From contig CBFFRP010000357.1 in NCBI GenBank assembly GCA_965644295.1, forward strand, positions 62,001 through 126,000: 64,000 nt of DNA. Reading direction: 5' to 3'. Made by a program: the position numbers and the translations under genes. Below the pieces are notes generated by a model, which saw only the letters and a list, made by a program, of their open reading frames with translations, did not search any database and was not told where the DNA came from. This document shows, piece after piece, positions 48,522-60,310 of the stretch (its first letter is position 1; each line of letters begins with the position of its first letter). This stretch comes from Paraphysomonas bandaiensis. Lineage: Eukaryota; Chrysophyceae.

Positions 48522-49166
48522 ATGCCGTATAAATCCCCTAAGAAAGCAATGAAAAATACGGGCAGTAAGAGTAAGGATCAAACCCACTCCCCTCGCCATC
48601 TACTTAAAACCATGGTATCTGAAGGTAATAATAGTAACTCCCGTGCAAAGCCAAATGGGGATCCGAAACAATCAATGAGAGGGTTTTTAAGTGACGGCAG
48701 TGCCTCGAAGAGCAGCAATGGTTCACGGGATGCTAAACATATCATGAAAAGCTTTGTTCAAAAAGGTGCTGACAGTGATACTCATAAGTCACCTATGCAA
48801 CTTGATGATACAGCATTTTCTCGTGACTGCTACCTGAAACTTATGAATCACCCCGCACTGTCGCAATCCTATGTCACTATTGTGGATAGAACCCTCACAC
48901 TAGAAGTATTCGCCACGGACCATATACAGAAAGCGTCTCTCAAAAACACAGTTACACATAATAAACGAGTAAATAGCAAGTGTGGTGAAGAAATAAAAGA
49001 TAACGATGAGTCTTCATTACACTGGTGGAGGGCGTTAGACAATTGTCTTTATATTGCAAATATAGTTGTGAGTCTCTGTATTGTAGCTAGTGTTGTGGCA
49101 TTGGTGATGTTATTGTCGTTGAATCACAGCTCTGGTACTTGGTTAGCAAGTTTTATACGCGTTTGA
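48522..49166 (+). CDS. Small single-pass membrane protein with three short internal repeats
   Basis: This 214-residue intronless frame has a basic, Ser/Asn-rich N-terminal half with three degenerate copies of a motif (HLLKTMVSEG, SMRGFLSDGS, IMKSFVQKGA). A folded-looking middle follows, then one strong transmembrane helix near the C-terminus (ANIVVSLCIVASVVALVMLL). There is no signal peptide, so it may be tail-anchored. I do not recognise the family. Confidence 0.6.
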   Translation: MPYKSPKKAMKNTGSKSKDQTHSPRHLLKTMVSEGNNSNSRAKPNGDPKQSMRGFLSDGSASKSSNGSRDAKHIMKSFVQKGADSDTHKSPMQLDDTAFSRDCYLKLMNHPALSQSYVTIVDRTLTLEVFATDHIQKASLKNTVTHNKRVNSKCGEEIKDNDESSLHWWRALDNCLYIANIVVSLCIVASVVALVMLLSLNHSSGTWLASFIRV

Positions 49167-49595
49167 TTCCTTAATTAACGGTAACTCGGGAGAGCCTTGT
49201 CAGACAGAGTTACAATGAAAGGTTCTATGGTTATTGTGTGTTCAGGTATATATATTATATATTGTGGTTTTAGTTAAATAACTGATTTGTTAATGCAATA
49301 TTTTACAATATACGCTATTGCTAGGGTACCTTACTGAGGGACTTGTAGGGCTACTTTATATTGCGCCACCACAAATCCCCTTCAATGTAATGGTACTTGA
49401 ATTGAATTCTTCATATGTAGTAGTTAAGCTAGCATTCACAGTAATGGGAAATCAACCTTCCCATCATTTGAATGGATACTACCCTAAATCAAACATATTG
49501 CAACTGAAAATGAACTCACCGCCATATGTGTCACTACATTATACTATTAATATATAACAATAAAAGAAGTAGACTATGATTTACACTAGATTCGA
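49167..49595. other. Intergenic between convergent genes
   Basis: AT-rich. A 79-codon frame at 49318-49557 has no recognisable features. I see nothing else. Confidence 0.45.
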
Positions 49596-50624
49596 CTACT
49601 GTAACTTGAGTCCAACTACTTCTTTTACAAGATTCGGAATAAGTGTAATAGCGTAGAGCGGGTTATTTCGGAAAAATGAGTACGGCACGAATTCAAATAC
49701 GGATAGTGACACTGCAGTTATATTCGGTAGATACTCTACACGGTGCCAGGTCCATGTAGGTACATAGAGAATGTCTCCCTTTTCTGTGATGACTTCATAA
49801 CGAGGCACACCAGAGAGAGCATTTGGGTCCACTGGGTCAAGAGAAGAATAAAAGTATGCCCGACCATCTGGAGACACAGTTGGTCGGAGAAGATGAGAAT
49901 ATTGAGGTTCAACTAAGGTCCATGTCTTTCGACCTTCAGTCTGCACTACCAGATTCGCTATAGGCTCACAGTGCATATCAGTGCGTGTTGTACTTGCCAA
50001 ACCACCAGTGCCTGAACCACGACTCATAAATACCGGTGACGTAACAGTAACCCCAAGCGCCCGCCAAATGCGGGTTCGCGTCTCACCGAATACATCTCTC
50101 ATCCATTCAATGTTTTGGTCCACCAACCTATGAATCACATTTGGGTTGCTGCGTACGATTTTTTGAGATCCAAATTTCTCAACTCCTCCGGACAATATAT
50201 TACGAACAACCGTAGCCAGTGGCCCTTTGGCATCTGGAACTGTATTATGTTCGCGCGCATCTCTGAAATAATCAATCACTAGTTCGCCTAAAGGAGGCGA
50301 CAGCATATCATCAATAGACAAAACGTTCTCTACTGATGCATTTTTAATAAGAATCGGCTTTGAGATATCAATACCACTTAAATCCTCTCCTATCGTATAC
50401 AGAGGGATGGGAATAATGTTATCTGAAGATAATAGAGAGGTGCGAGAGTGCTTGTTCTCCCATGTATACCATATCTCTCTCTCCCGTTGAGACATATCAT
50501 ACCTGCCGCTGCCCACCACTGATCGGATGCATTGAATCAATGACCACTGAGCGGAGTCAGTGAATAACAGCCACGCGAGAAGGAGAGTTGATAAAGATAC
50601 TGCTATCTGCAGGCGTATCGACAT
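49596..50624 (-). CDS. JmjC/cupin-8 type Fe(II)/2-oxoglutarate oxygenase
   Basis: This intronless 342-residue frame starts with an N-terminal hydrophobic segment (residues about 6-22), a signal anchor or signal peptide. The double-stranded beta-helix motifs are visible: THT-like TDMHCEP (His218, Glu220) and distal WTWHRV (His294), the three iron ligands of cupin_8/JmjC-like hydroxylases. The segment KTWTLVEPQYSHLLRP is the usual strand after the first motif. Such enzymes hydroxylate proteins or small molecules; the secretory location implied by the N-terminus points to a lumenal substrate (inference). A GTAT tract lies just upstream. Confidence 0.8.
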   Translation of the reverse strand: MSIRLQIAVSLSTLLLAWLLFTDSAQWSLIQCIRSVVGSGRYDMSQREREIWYTWENKHSRTSLLSSDNIIPIPLYTIGEDLSGIDISKPILIKNASVENVLSIDDMLSPPLGELVIDYFRDAREHNTVPDAKGPLATVVRNILSGGVEKFGSQKIVRSNPNVIHRLVDQNIEWMRDVFGETRTRIWRALGVTVTSPVFMSRGSGTGGLASTTRTDMHCEPIANLVVQTEGRKTWTLVEPQYSHLLRPTVSPDGRAYFYSSLDPVDPNALSGVPRYEVITEKGDILYVPTWTWHRVEYLPNITAVSLSVFEFVPYSFFRNNPLYAITLIPNLVKEVVGLKLQ

Positions 50625-50685
50625 GTCGTGCGCCGAATATAAACTATGATATAGATCACAAGCCTGTCCGTACCTATGGACACTT

Positions 50686-51038
50686 TATGTATGTATGTAT
50701 GTATGTATGTATGTATGTATGTATGTATGTATGTATGTATGTATGTATGTATGTATGTATGTATGTATGTATGTATGTATGTATGTATGTATGTATGTAT
50801 GTATGTATGTATGTATGTATGTATGTATGTATGTATGTATGTATGTATGTATGTATGTATGTATGTATGGCTGTATGTATGTATGTATGTATGTATGTAT
50901 GTATGTATGTATGTATGTATGTATGTATGTATGTATGTATGTATGTATGTATGTATGTATGTATGTATGTATGTATGTATGTATGTATGTATGTATGTAT
51001 GTATGTATGTATGTATGTATGTATGTACGTATGTATGG
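50686..51038. repeat. (GTAT)n microsatellite with two interruptions
   Basis: About 88 units, with a GGCT interruption near 50868 and a GTACGT near 51026. It lies between the divergent starts of the cupin oxygenase and the uS15 gene. Confidence 0.96.
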
Positions 51039-51217
51039 TCTATGCTCAGTGCTTGTGGTGTGGTGTGATGTGTTAGGGTATGGTATGTATACTGTGTAGA
51101 GTGTGTATGGCGCACTACATGCATATATATATATACACAACTCGTTAAGTAGTGCTGTTATTATTATCCATTCGAACTCATATATACAACACAGCGAGCC
51201 TTGCTACCCGCTATCCC

Positions 51218-51831
51218 ATGATATCATCATTTCGTCGATCTTTTTCACTCCGCATACCAGGCTTATCATGCCGTCTGATGTCCTCAGAGAAAGAAGTTAT
51301 TCCCCGCTTCACTCACATAACACAACCACAGCATATCACTGTACCTGAATCAATCGCTCCTATTGTCTCTCTTACTACTGCAAATGCTAAAGAAAAAGTA
51401 ACTGCAAAAAAACGTGAAGTGATGAAGAACTTTCAGATGCACGAGCATGATGTGGGATCCTCTCCAGTGCAGAGTAAGCAACCCTCGTACTGTTTAATAG
51501 CAAAACAATCTAATACAACTCCCAGTTGCTATACTCACAGAAAAAATTAATGATCTTGCTAGACACTTTGCTGTTCACAAAAAGGATAAGAGTGGCCTGA
51601 GAGGATTCTCGGTACGTATATAATAGTGACTTCGTTACGGTGTAAGTCTTGCCAATGTTGCAGGCTATCATCCAAAAACGTAAGGCTCTTATGAGACATC
51701 TTAAGAGGAATGACTTAGAGGCATATAAGAAGGTTGTAGTTGGGATGAACTTACATGCAGAGGCCCTGAAAATTCAGAAAGACGATTCCAATGGACGTGC
51801 AGTCAAATTGACCAGAAAGAAGTCTCGTTAG
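51218..51831 (+). CDS. Organellar (probably mitochondrial) ribosomal protein uS15
   Basis: Three exons (51218-51473, 51526-51611, 51664-51831) join in phase to 169 residues. The C-terminal two thirds match uS15: GSSPVQIAILTEKINDL across the first splice, HKKDKSGLRGFS, then KRKALMRHLKRNDLEAYKK. The protein binds the small-subunit rRNA central domain. The start ATG gives a basic, Ser/Arg-rich leader (ISSFRRSFSLRIPG), typical of a mitochondrial targeting presequence, and the frame is longer than bacterial uS15 (about 89 residues) for that reason. A plastid location is not excluded. Confidence 0.88.
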
Positions 51832-52371
51832 ACATGTAGACCGCAGATGGTGAATGCATTTACGGAGAAGTGGAGTGTGGACAGTAGTTTTTCTTTACTA
51901 AGATAATATAATTTAGTCTTACATGATTCCGCACGTAGCAAAACACATGAAATGGTATGTCTGAAGCTTTGTGCAATTTCTGGTGAAGAGTGTAGAGAAT
52001 GAATGTAGCACACTAATAGTGAATTGACAGAGTACTTATAGGCACTATGCATAAAACACATATAGAAGTCATGATGGTGATACAAAACCTCACGATAATC
52101 CTCATGCTAGTTCACTTGTTTAAGCGATAATCAACAATCAACTGCACTGATTTAATTCAATATTCTAGATGTAGTACTATCATGTACCAGAGAGGATTAT
52201 TATTACTCAATAACATATAGATAGTAATCGAGGAAAGAAAACTTTTTACTTGATACTCCTAAGAACAGAAAGGGTGTGCCTTATAAAAGCTTTGGTCTCC
52301 AAGATTGAAACGGTACGCTACAATTCACGATTGTCGACAGTACTTTGCTACATACTAAATATGACTATTTC
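51832..52371. other. Intergenic between convergent genes
   Basis: AT-rich with no coding or repeated feature recognised. Confidence 0.5.
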
Positions 52372-53792
52372 TTAGATATTAGCTGCGTTGTCTTCTGATG
52401 GTTCCCTGGCCACTACCGCATTATTGCTCTGCTTGCATTCGTCACGGGAGGGTGATTCAGAGGGCACTTGAGAATATTGCGCTGCTGCAGATGAAGCAGC
52501 TTTTTGATTTCCTTGCAATTCTTCATCTGAACCAGCATCATCATTGCCGGACTTCGCCATCTCCTCATCCTCACCATCTCCTGGAGATATCTGCGAGCCA
52601 CTAGCTCCATTAGCAGGAATTTCTAGCTCAGATCCGCCCCCAAATGATTCATTTTTCTGAGAAAAATCAGGGTAAAACGTCTCCATCATAAATCAACACA
52701 CCTTTTTGGCTTTCATATCTCGTTTCTCGGCAGCCTGCTGTTTCTTTTCCCTTTGCCTCTTGGATTCGAGCACTATGAAGTCGTACGTAGTTATACCTTT
52801 GTACACTGTGTGGAGTTATATTAGACATTTCGCATGGAACATAACCACAGTGGTTTTTGCACCAATAGCAACATGACAAAATGTAAAGCCAACCATATTC
52901 ATGCTATTACCTAGCATGCAGTGAAATCCGGCCAGCTGGTATATAAGTCCCACTAGAAGTACTAGCACTGCGACCGAAAGTATAAGCAGAGCGATCACGC
53001 TCCACATGCCAAGAGTGCTCCTCAAGAGTGCAGAAGATGATACTGCATATCATACAACAAGAGTAAGAATACGCGAATAAACACATACTTAAATCACGCA
53101 AAGAGATAACAACTGACACGTAGAACGCAGCTGAAATACGATTCAGCACACAGTACATGCGCATTCTACTAACTTCTATCCAGGAATCTCCCTCGCGATG
53201 TAAATGATTCCACTAAGAAGTAGATGGAGAAAAATAGACAAATCGTAGTCATGACCCCCACTCCACCGACCAAAATTAGAAAGTACCTAAGTTTAGGCAG
53301 TTCACATACAGCAAATATCATGACAAAATTAAACGTACTTGTAATTTTTCTCCCCAATGCATGTGTTTAACCATTTACAATGATGATCGAATCGTTTTAC
53401 ACACTTATCGCAGAATCTGCAATGCTTGCTCGTATTGTGCCTGTTATTTATTTGAACATCAATACAATGTTACACCACAGCCTGTGTACTTACACATTAA
53501 CCTCGCAGAGATAACAATACACATCTGAATCGCAGTGCGCTGCATCTTTCGTCAAAGAGTCGTCCGCCGGGTCAACAGCACATGTTACATATCCTGCCCA
53601 GGCAGATACTATGGATGCTACAATAAACACTACTGTGATGGGGACTATTACTGCGTGAATTCTCCACATTAGAGGCATTATAAATAAGAAGTAATGGAGT
53701 AGAATCACAGGAAACAATAACCAAGTCGCAACTTGTAATGGATGATAAGGATATTCCAATCCATTTATTCGACGTTCATCTCCTGAAGGCAT
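52372..53792 (-). CDS. DHHC palmitoyltransferase
   Basis: Seven exons (53792-53494, 53440-53339, 53286-53174, 53130-53089, 53042-52911, 52805-52702, 52656-52372) join in phase to 358 residues. Two transmembrane helices precede the cysteine-rich domain, which contains [10 protein letters not shown] and the catalytic DHHC at residues 118-121 ([13 protein letters not shown]). Two more helices and the downstream TTxE-like motif (GITTYDF) follow, then a charged tail ending in an acidic/Ser-rich region. The order and length are standard for ZDHHC enzymes, which S-acylate protein cysteines at Golgi, ER or plasma membrane. Confidence 0.92.
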
Positions 53793-54601
53793 ATTAATGA
53801 TAAGATCTACAGGTACACAGAGCTATAAGTCGTTTGTCATATATAATAACTTGTATTGATTGAATATAATAGAGAGATAGAGCCACCGTTATGATTGTAT
53901 ATAACAGTTAACGCATACTTGTGTTGGCTCTCAACTGTTGCTGTATCAACACTAACATATTACTTTATGTTGTGATGTACTTGCTCTATGGTCATATGCA
54001 GTACATTGCTGTCGTCTCGGTCCAAATACAAGTAACACACCACGTACAGCAGTACATGTCCAGTACCACCATATACAGCAGTACTCCCCAAGAGCCTACA
54101 GATGTATGCCATATGGCTATACTGTATGGTATATGTGCATCTACACCATCTACATCACAACCACCTACAGTACCTCCCACCTATCCGTACCTGGCTACAT
54201 ATACACACACTATCCCAGTACAGTCTATATATATCTACCTCCTACATATACAGCAGTGTATGATAGAAACTAAAAACTGAAAATACGTGGTGTCTATTGG
54301 ATCCATATGTCCACTACGTGTTTTGCCGTTTCAAAGTACTGTACAGCAGGAGTGGGTGTGTGTGTATGTTCATAGGCTCCTGCACTCTGATCGGATCTGT
54401 GTCGCTAGTTACTGTTGATCTCTATATAAACTGCTCTTCCAATAGAGTGAATAGAGTATTAGAACAACAAGTGTGTGTTTATGATATGGTGATATTAGAA
54501 TCGAATGCCTAATGCTGTAGTTCCAATAAACAACGAATTCGTAAGTTAACTATATAGTGATGCGTATACATGACTCGGCTGATATATATATACTCTTATA
54601 G
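53793..54601. other. Divergent intergenic region with CAGCAGTAC-type repeats
   Basis: From about 53980 to 54255 the DNA carries several CAGCAGTAC/TACAGCAGT motifs, like those at 18482 and 25262. No credible gene; the small frames here reflect the repeats. Confidence 0.5.
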
Positions 54602-57296
54602 ATGCAGGCGTTACAAGTCGAAGAACCCCATCATTATGAGCGACCAAAGCGCCATCATAAATCCATTAAGAAGAGAGTATTTGAGTTTATGGACTCTGTG
54701 CCGATGCAATTGTTTCTTGGAGTGCTGCTGGTGCTGTCCCTCTTCTTACCTGATATATGGATATTGAGCAACGCGTCTTCGGACTCTGATGCAGCTCTAT
54801 TCTCTGTATTACTGGCTGTATTTATAGTATTTATATTAGAAACTGTCATCTTAACGGCTGTTCAAGATGATTATTTCTTGAGTTTCTTTTTTTGGATGGA
54901 TTTTATCGGTACACTATCGATAATTCTCGATATTGGGTGGATCGCAGACTCCTTCATGCCCGACAATACTGCCGCACAAAAGGGCTCGCTTCTTCGGGCT
55001 GCAAGAGCTGCGAAACTTGGGGCTCGTTATGGGCGTCTGATGAGGCTCTTAAAGTTGATGCGTTTCTTTAAATTCCTCCCTTGCTTCAAACAAGAGGAAG
55101 ATGCTGAACCCGAGCCCACAATGTCTGCTGTGCGGAAGGTCTCCTCTGAGCTGTCATCAGTTCTCTCTCGTCGTGTGGCCGCACTAGTTATGCTTATTGT
55201 TATTGTAGTCCCTTTCTTGGACTATAATATTGTAGACAAAAGCGTGGATGCTTGGTTGACTAATTTCAGAAGAGTGGCTTTCGACAATACAACCACCACA
55301 GAAGACCTGGACAGCATGGCGAAAAAGTTTCGTCGCTTTTATCACACTGAAGCCCTTACTCCTTTACAGCTTACAATAGAGACTTCTCATTTGCCTCTGT
55401 TCAATGAGCACTATTCTCAGGGTTACAAGCTTAGAACGGACAATAAGGTCCTTTACGAAACGAGTTACATCGACGACGACGAAAAGTACTGGGTGCGCGT
55501 CAAGATGAATCGCACTGTTATCCGCCAGTGGGATGCGTTTTTTGGAATAATGCTCATTATCCTTGTCATTGTTGTACTGGTTGGGTTTTCTGCTTCATTT
55601 CAGAATTCTGTCGACGTTCTAGTGGTTGTACCTCTCGAGAAGATGATGAACACTCTAAGACGCAGCGCGACCGCAATGTTGAAGAGCATGCAGGCCATGG
55701 ACAAAGAAGATGAGGAAAATATGATGGGTGAGAATAGCGACCTGGATCAAGAGCTAGAAACCGCTGTTCTCGAGAAGATGGTGGAGAAGTGTGAGTAATT
55801 TTTCTGTCGTTAAATTTGAAATTTATGACATTATTCGTGCAGTGGCCAGAATTGTAAAACACGTGACCAACGATAACGATTTGGTAGTGGACGAAAATGT
55901 GGATAGTGCAGTGGCAAGTTGGCTCACCCAGAATTACGCTGGTGGCGCTGCGAGAAAGCGCAGTGCTATTGTGAAGGATCACTTGGATTTATCGGATGAA
56001 GAGCAGCAGAATAAACTCAGGGACCTTCACAAAACTGTAGACCCGAAGATCGTGAATAGCTGGAATTTTGATGTTTTGAAATACGATTATGACCAGCTAT
56101 TTGAGTATAACCGATACTTGTTTGATGTTTTCAATGTGTTCGCTCAATTCGACATCCCAGTAGATGTGATGAACGCCTTCATGCAGGAGTTGTCGACAAG
56201 GTACATCAAGGACAACACTTACCACAACTTCCACCATGCATGTGATGTAACGCAAACCACCTACCGTCTATTGATGGTCTCCAAAGTTCATATTGCTTTA
56301 AGTGATTTGGAGGCATTTTCTATGCTCGTTGCGGCTATGGGACATGATGTGGGGCACCCTGGAGTAAATAATGCATTCCTGGTGAAAACCCGCCACGACC
56401 TGGCCATGCTTCACAACGACAAATCTCCGCTAGAGAATATGCACTGCTCACTCCTCTATGAGCTTTTCCGTAGGCCGGAGCTCAATATAATGGTAGGATT
56501 ACCGGATGCTCAGTGGCGTGAGTCCAGGAAGATTATCTTGTCACTTATCTTGGGGACAGATATGGCCCACCATTTTGATCAAGTGTCTAAGACTCAGGTG
56601 ATGTGCTCATTGCAGCATACGTATTATATAGTGTAACTCGAATATATTAATATACCTTTTCGTTTATCTCACTATGCGTGTAGCTATTTCTGGAGGTCAA
56701 TGGGGAGGATGTGAAGAAGTTTTGCTATGGACACAAGGACACAATTGAGTGCTTTGGAGAGGAGAAGAATAGAATTTTTATCATGGAGCTCTTTCTGCAT
56801 TGCGCCGACATTTCGAACCCCTACAAACCCTTTGAGATATGTGCACAGTGGGCAGATCTAGTTTCGCAGGAGTTCTTTTCCCAAGGTGACAAGGAGAGAG
56901 CCAGTGGTATGGACGTCTCTCCCATGATGGACAGGGAGACATCTAATTTGTTTAATATGCAAATGGGTTTTATTGAGTTCGTGGTATCTCCTCTTGTGAA
57001 TAGTAAGTATCTTTGTACTTTATGAAAATGTGTAATCGGCGCCCGCAGCTGTTGTAACCCTCTTCCCACCGCTGAAGGAAACTGGCGAGATGATGCTCTC
57101 GAACTACATCCAGTGGGGTGAGAAGCGCAAGGATGAGATTCGCGGGACAGTCGACATGGCTGCTGACAAGAAGGACGAGGAGGTGAAGAAAGTGGATGAT
57201 CGCATCAGTAAATTTAAGGATAAGATGGCTTTCCTTAGTAACATCGTCGAGGCTAAACGAAAGCACTCCTCAGGGAGTTTGGCCTCCAATAAGTAG
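54602..57296 (+). CDS. 3',5'-cyclic-nucleotide phosphodiesterase with voltage-sensor-like membrane domain
   Basis: Four exons (54602-55790, 55843-56597, 56684-57002, 57049-57296) join in phase to 836 residues. Residues about 30-160 form S1-S4-like helices: S3-like FFFWMDFIGTLSIILDI and a positively charged S4-like RAARAAKLGARYGRLMRLLK. Two further helices flank an extracellular loop of about 100 residues. The C-terminal catalytic domain has the class I PDE metal-binding motifs YHNFHHACDV (about 523), GHDVGHPGVNN (about 563) and HCADISNP (about 687). A charged coiled tail ends the protein. It should hydrolyse cAMP and/or cGMP at a membrane. Voltage control is a guess from the S4-like helix; no pore is evident. 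Confidence 0.88.
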
Positions 57297-58979
57297 ATAC
57301 AGGAGAAAGTACAGAACGCTAATTTTCGCTTATAGCAACAGCTGTCGTTTTCTATCTCATTGGATGTTTGGATATCGCGTACGTAAGGACCACCTTGTTT
57401 CATCAGTGGTCACAGTACGCTTGTGAGTGTGTATGGCTAACATGAATTCACCGAAGGGTCTTTAGAAGCCTGTGTTACCTCGCAAGAGTGTAGTGTAGGC
57501 TCTGGGCACATTATTCTTTGTGAAATAAGTTGAGAAGATAAATATAAAAAATCATGGTAGTATAAAGCAATTTGTCCAAAGTGACACTACTTATACGTGT
57601 CCCTCATATACCACACACAAGCACTAGGCTATGAGTGGGCAGTTCCACGCCCTCGAAAAAACCATCACCTCTAACCTGCTCCCCCTATATGATGGAGGGC
57701 TCCGCATGCTTCGAAATAGGGGACTCAGACACCACAACGCAGACACGGCACCGGCAACACCGGTCACGACACACTCACAGCAACGCCAGTCCCAGGAAAC
57801 TCACCCGACACCAAAAATACTCCAGCTACTCCAGGCGACATCCACCCCAAGAGTTATACCCTCTACAAGAGTCCAAACCCGACAGAGGCAAGCGCAACCA
57901 CTCCAGAAACAACTCCTCCTTACTTGTGGCCGAAACCCCACCTCGACAACCAGCACCATCTCCACCACTGACTTATACTCTCATATACATCTCGCCCCAT
58001 ACACCCCTCACATATTACATGGAACAGGCCCGCCAGACACATTGCCCAAAGGTAGACTCCCCGACTAACCTCAATACAAGGGCGGTTGGACCATAGTCCT
58101 CGCCGCGATGCACAAGCAGTCCCGAGACGGTTGCCCGCCGTTAGTAGTATATAGCAAGTCCAGTTATTAGTTAGTCTATGGATGTATAACTAGTTTCTGT
58201 ACGCAACCGTTCTCATGTAATAATCAACTATCCTATATATCAAAGAATACAGTAGTAGCTAACCGTACTATGAGTACGAATGAAATGATAGCTATTGTAG
58301 TACTGAAACTGAAATATATTAACTGCACAAGATAGTGACGATTTAAGATCGTACTTGAAATGGTTGGTGTAGTAAAGATAAATCGAGTTGGTGAATGACA
58401 ATGAATGATGAATGATATCTATTATAATTTATAATTTTCTGTTTAACGTGTTTATCTAAGCTTTCATACTAAGTTCAACTACCAACTACTAATTATGTTG
58501 TTTTCTAACACAGATGATCAGACTGCGGACATATTTACAAAATCATTGTGTGGTGTGTAATATGAGAAGCATAGAAATGTGTGTGGCGTGACTTATTGGT
58601 CGAAGTATACAGAGGAGTGTAGATGAGCAAGTGACGATTAAATCGAGAACATGGGAGATACCAAAGACTAGCTAAGTCTTATTGGTGGTAATCGTAACCA
58701 CTTGAATAACAATGGTATTACGATATGATATTATAATAGATATAAAATACATTGGTTATGAAGAATGCTACACCAGTTGCAATAAAATTGATGCCATTAC
58801 GTTATCATGGTCATAATATATGTCTTAATAATATATGTTTGTCGCCTACAGTGTACATAAGTATACTCATGTTCTTTGAATGCAAGATATCTGGATTATA
58901 AATATAGTCGGGGTTTCGAAAAGTCACGTGTCATACTGGATGGAGGTCGACATATCGCATAAAATCGTTAGACAGGTAT
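57297..58979. other. Gene-poor region with retroelement debris
   Basis: From 57630 to 58160 the + strand is very C-rich, with overlapping open frames of low-complexity Pro/Thr/Gln composition (57631-58068 and 57635-58096) that I do not trust as genes. The segment ends in a short block (about 58160-58230) also found at about 14620-14690. A Ty1/copia RNase H relic lies at 58501-58560. The rest is AT-rich. Confidence 0.5.
58501..58626 (+). mobile_element. Ty1/copia retrotransposon relic (end of RNase H)
   Basis: Translation reads SNTDDQTADIFTKSL, the conserved end of copia polyproteins (D-Q-x-A-D-I-F-T-K). A stop interrupts it, then YEKHRNVCGV continues in frame. No LTR boundary or further pol domain is visible, so this is a small remnant. 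Confidence 0.7.
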
Positions 58980-59867
58980 TCAAGGTTCCCGCTCCCCAGT
59001 AACCACTCCGATCAGCCTCTTACATGTTTTCACATAGGCATGACCCACCTTAACACTCGCTTGATAAAATCGCGGAGCAAAGTCGTGGGAGAGAGTATCA
59101 ACGTTTTTACCCATCCTACACCACAATATATCAGAGTAGGTCATGCACAGGAGACTATTCCATCCAGTGACAATATACAATACTAGTAGTCCTCACAGAC
59201 CACTAACATCGGGGTATACACTTCATACGTGCACTATACAAGACTTATACCTTTGTAGCACTCTGTCAAAGAGTTTAAAATAATTATCAGGGCTGAGCAC
59301 TGAATTATCGGAATCCATTACGCGTCCATATTTACGTTCTAGTATACCCCTTGCATTAGTGTCCTGCTCTTGACCATTCTCACTCTGTTCTTGGCTACGT
59401 GCTCGTTCTTTCGCAAAAGTACCAGCAAAAATAATCTCAAGTGATTTGCCTGGAAATATATAATGTGTCTTCTCATTTGTTTTGGGGTCCATTGCTTTCG
59501 CCCACATGGATGTCCTGTTAACCCCAATAACACATAACAGTCATATCATTCATACTACATACCCAAATATAACACTCATAGTTGGTAGTTTCGGTCCCTC
59601 TCTAACTGGTTTTGGTTTGGCTGGTAGCATTTTCTTTAATTCTTCTTTCTCGATCTTAACATGCTGCGATATGCTGCATATACACACACATGTATGTATA
59701 TATGAGACACAGAGAGATACACAGCAACACATCACCTACCCATAACACTTTGGTGCTTGTTTCTTTAATCCATCAGCATCAGCATATGCGATCAGTATAC
59801 CTGAACACTTTGCACATATGAATGATTCGTGTTTCGTCTGTGATTGTTTGTTATGAACCCGTTCCAT
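58980..59867 (-). CDS. Hypothetical 212-aa protein with N-terminal Cys motif
   Basis: Four exons (59867-59740, 59673-59563, 59514-59251, 59115-58980) join in phase. The N-terminus contains CAKCSG...KCYG, a possible zinc-binding knuckle. The middle is Lys/Pro-rich (KIEKEELKKMLPAKPKPVREGPKLP) and the C-terminus is helical and basic. I know no family. The splice sites are all GT-AG and the frame is conserved through each, which supports a real gene. Confidence 0.6.
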
Positions 59868-60159
59868 GATTAGATAGTCCTATACATCAATCAGTTGAAT
59901 GCTCATTGAGCATTGTTACTGTGGTGATATGTGTGTATGATGGTGGAGTTGAGGGCGATATGCAGGAAGGAATGTGCATTGAGAGTATGTGTATATGTGT
60001 ATATGTATGTATGTATGGAGAGATGAGTGTATGTGTGTGTGTACAGAGAGTGGAGGGAAGAAGAGGGTTCTGCAGTTCCATACAGACATTCTACAGAGAA
60101 TTCCGTACAGTACTTCTGGGGGTGGTTTTTCATCGATTTGTTCATTGTTTATTTCATTG

Positions 60160-60226
60160 AAAAATCATCGTTTTTTCATTAAAACGTCAATTTTTTTCAC
60201 TTTTCACTGAAAAAACGATGATTTTT
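60160..60226. repeat. Perfect 19-bp inverted repeat with 29-nt loop
   Basis: The arms AAAAATCATCGTTTTTTCA (60160-60178) and TGAAAAAACGATGATTTTT (60208-60226) are exact complements. It could be a hairpin, a factor-binding site or the core of a tiny inverted-repeat element. Confidence 0.9.
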
Positions 60227-60310
60227 GGATGATATAAATGATAACAACTCGACGAAATCGATATGCACAACCACCCCCTGTTCCATACACTGTGTGATAG
60301 TGTACCTCTA

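Noticed and set aside
49318-49557. 79-codon frame as an extra exon of the gene at 48522
   Set aside because: The upstream frame already ends with a stop after its membrane helix, and no in-phase splice pair was found.
57631-58096. Two overlapping 145-153 codon frames
   Set aside because: Low-complexity C-rich DNA keeps two phases open at once; there are no motifs, and the next features are retroelement debris.
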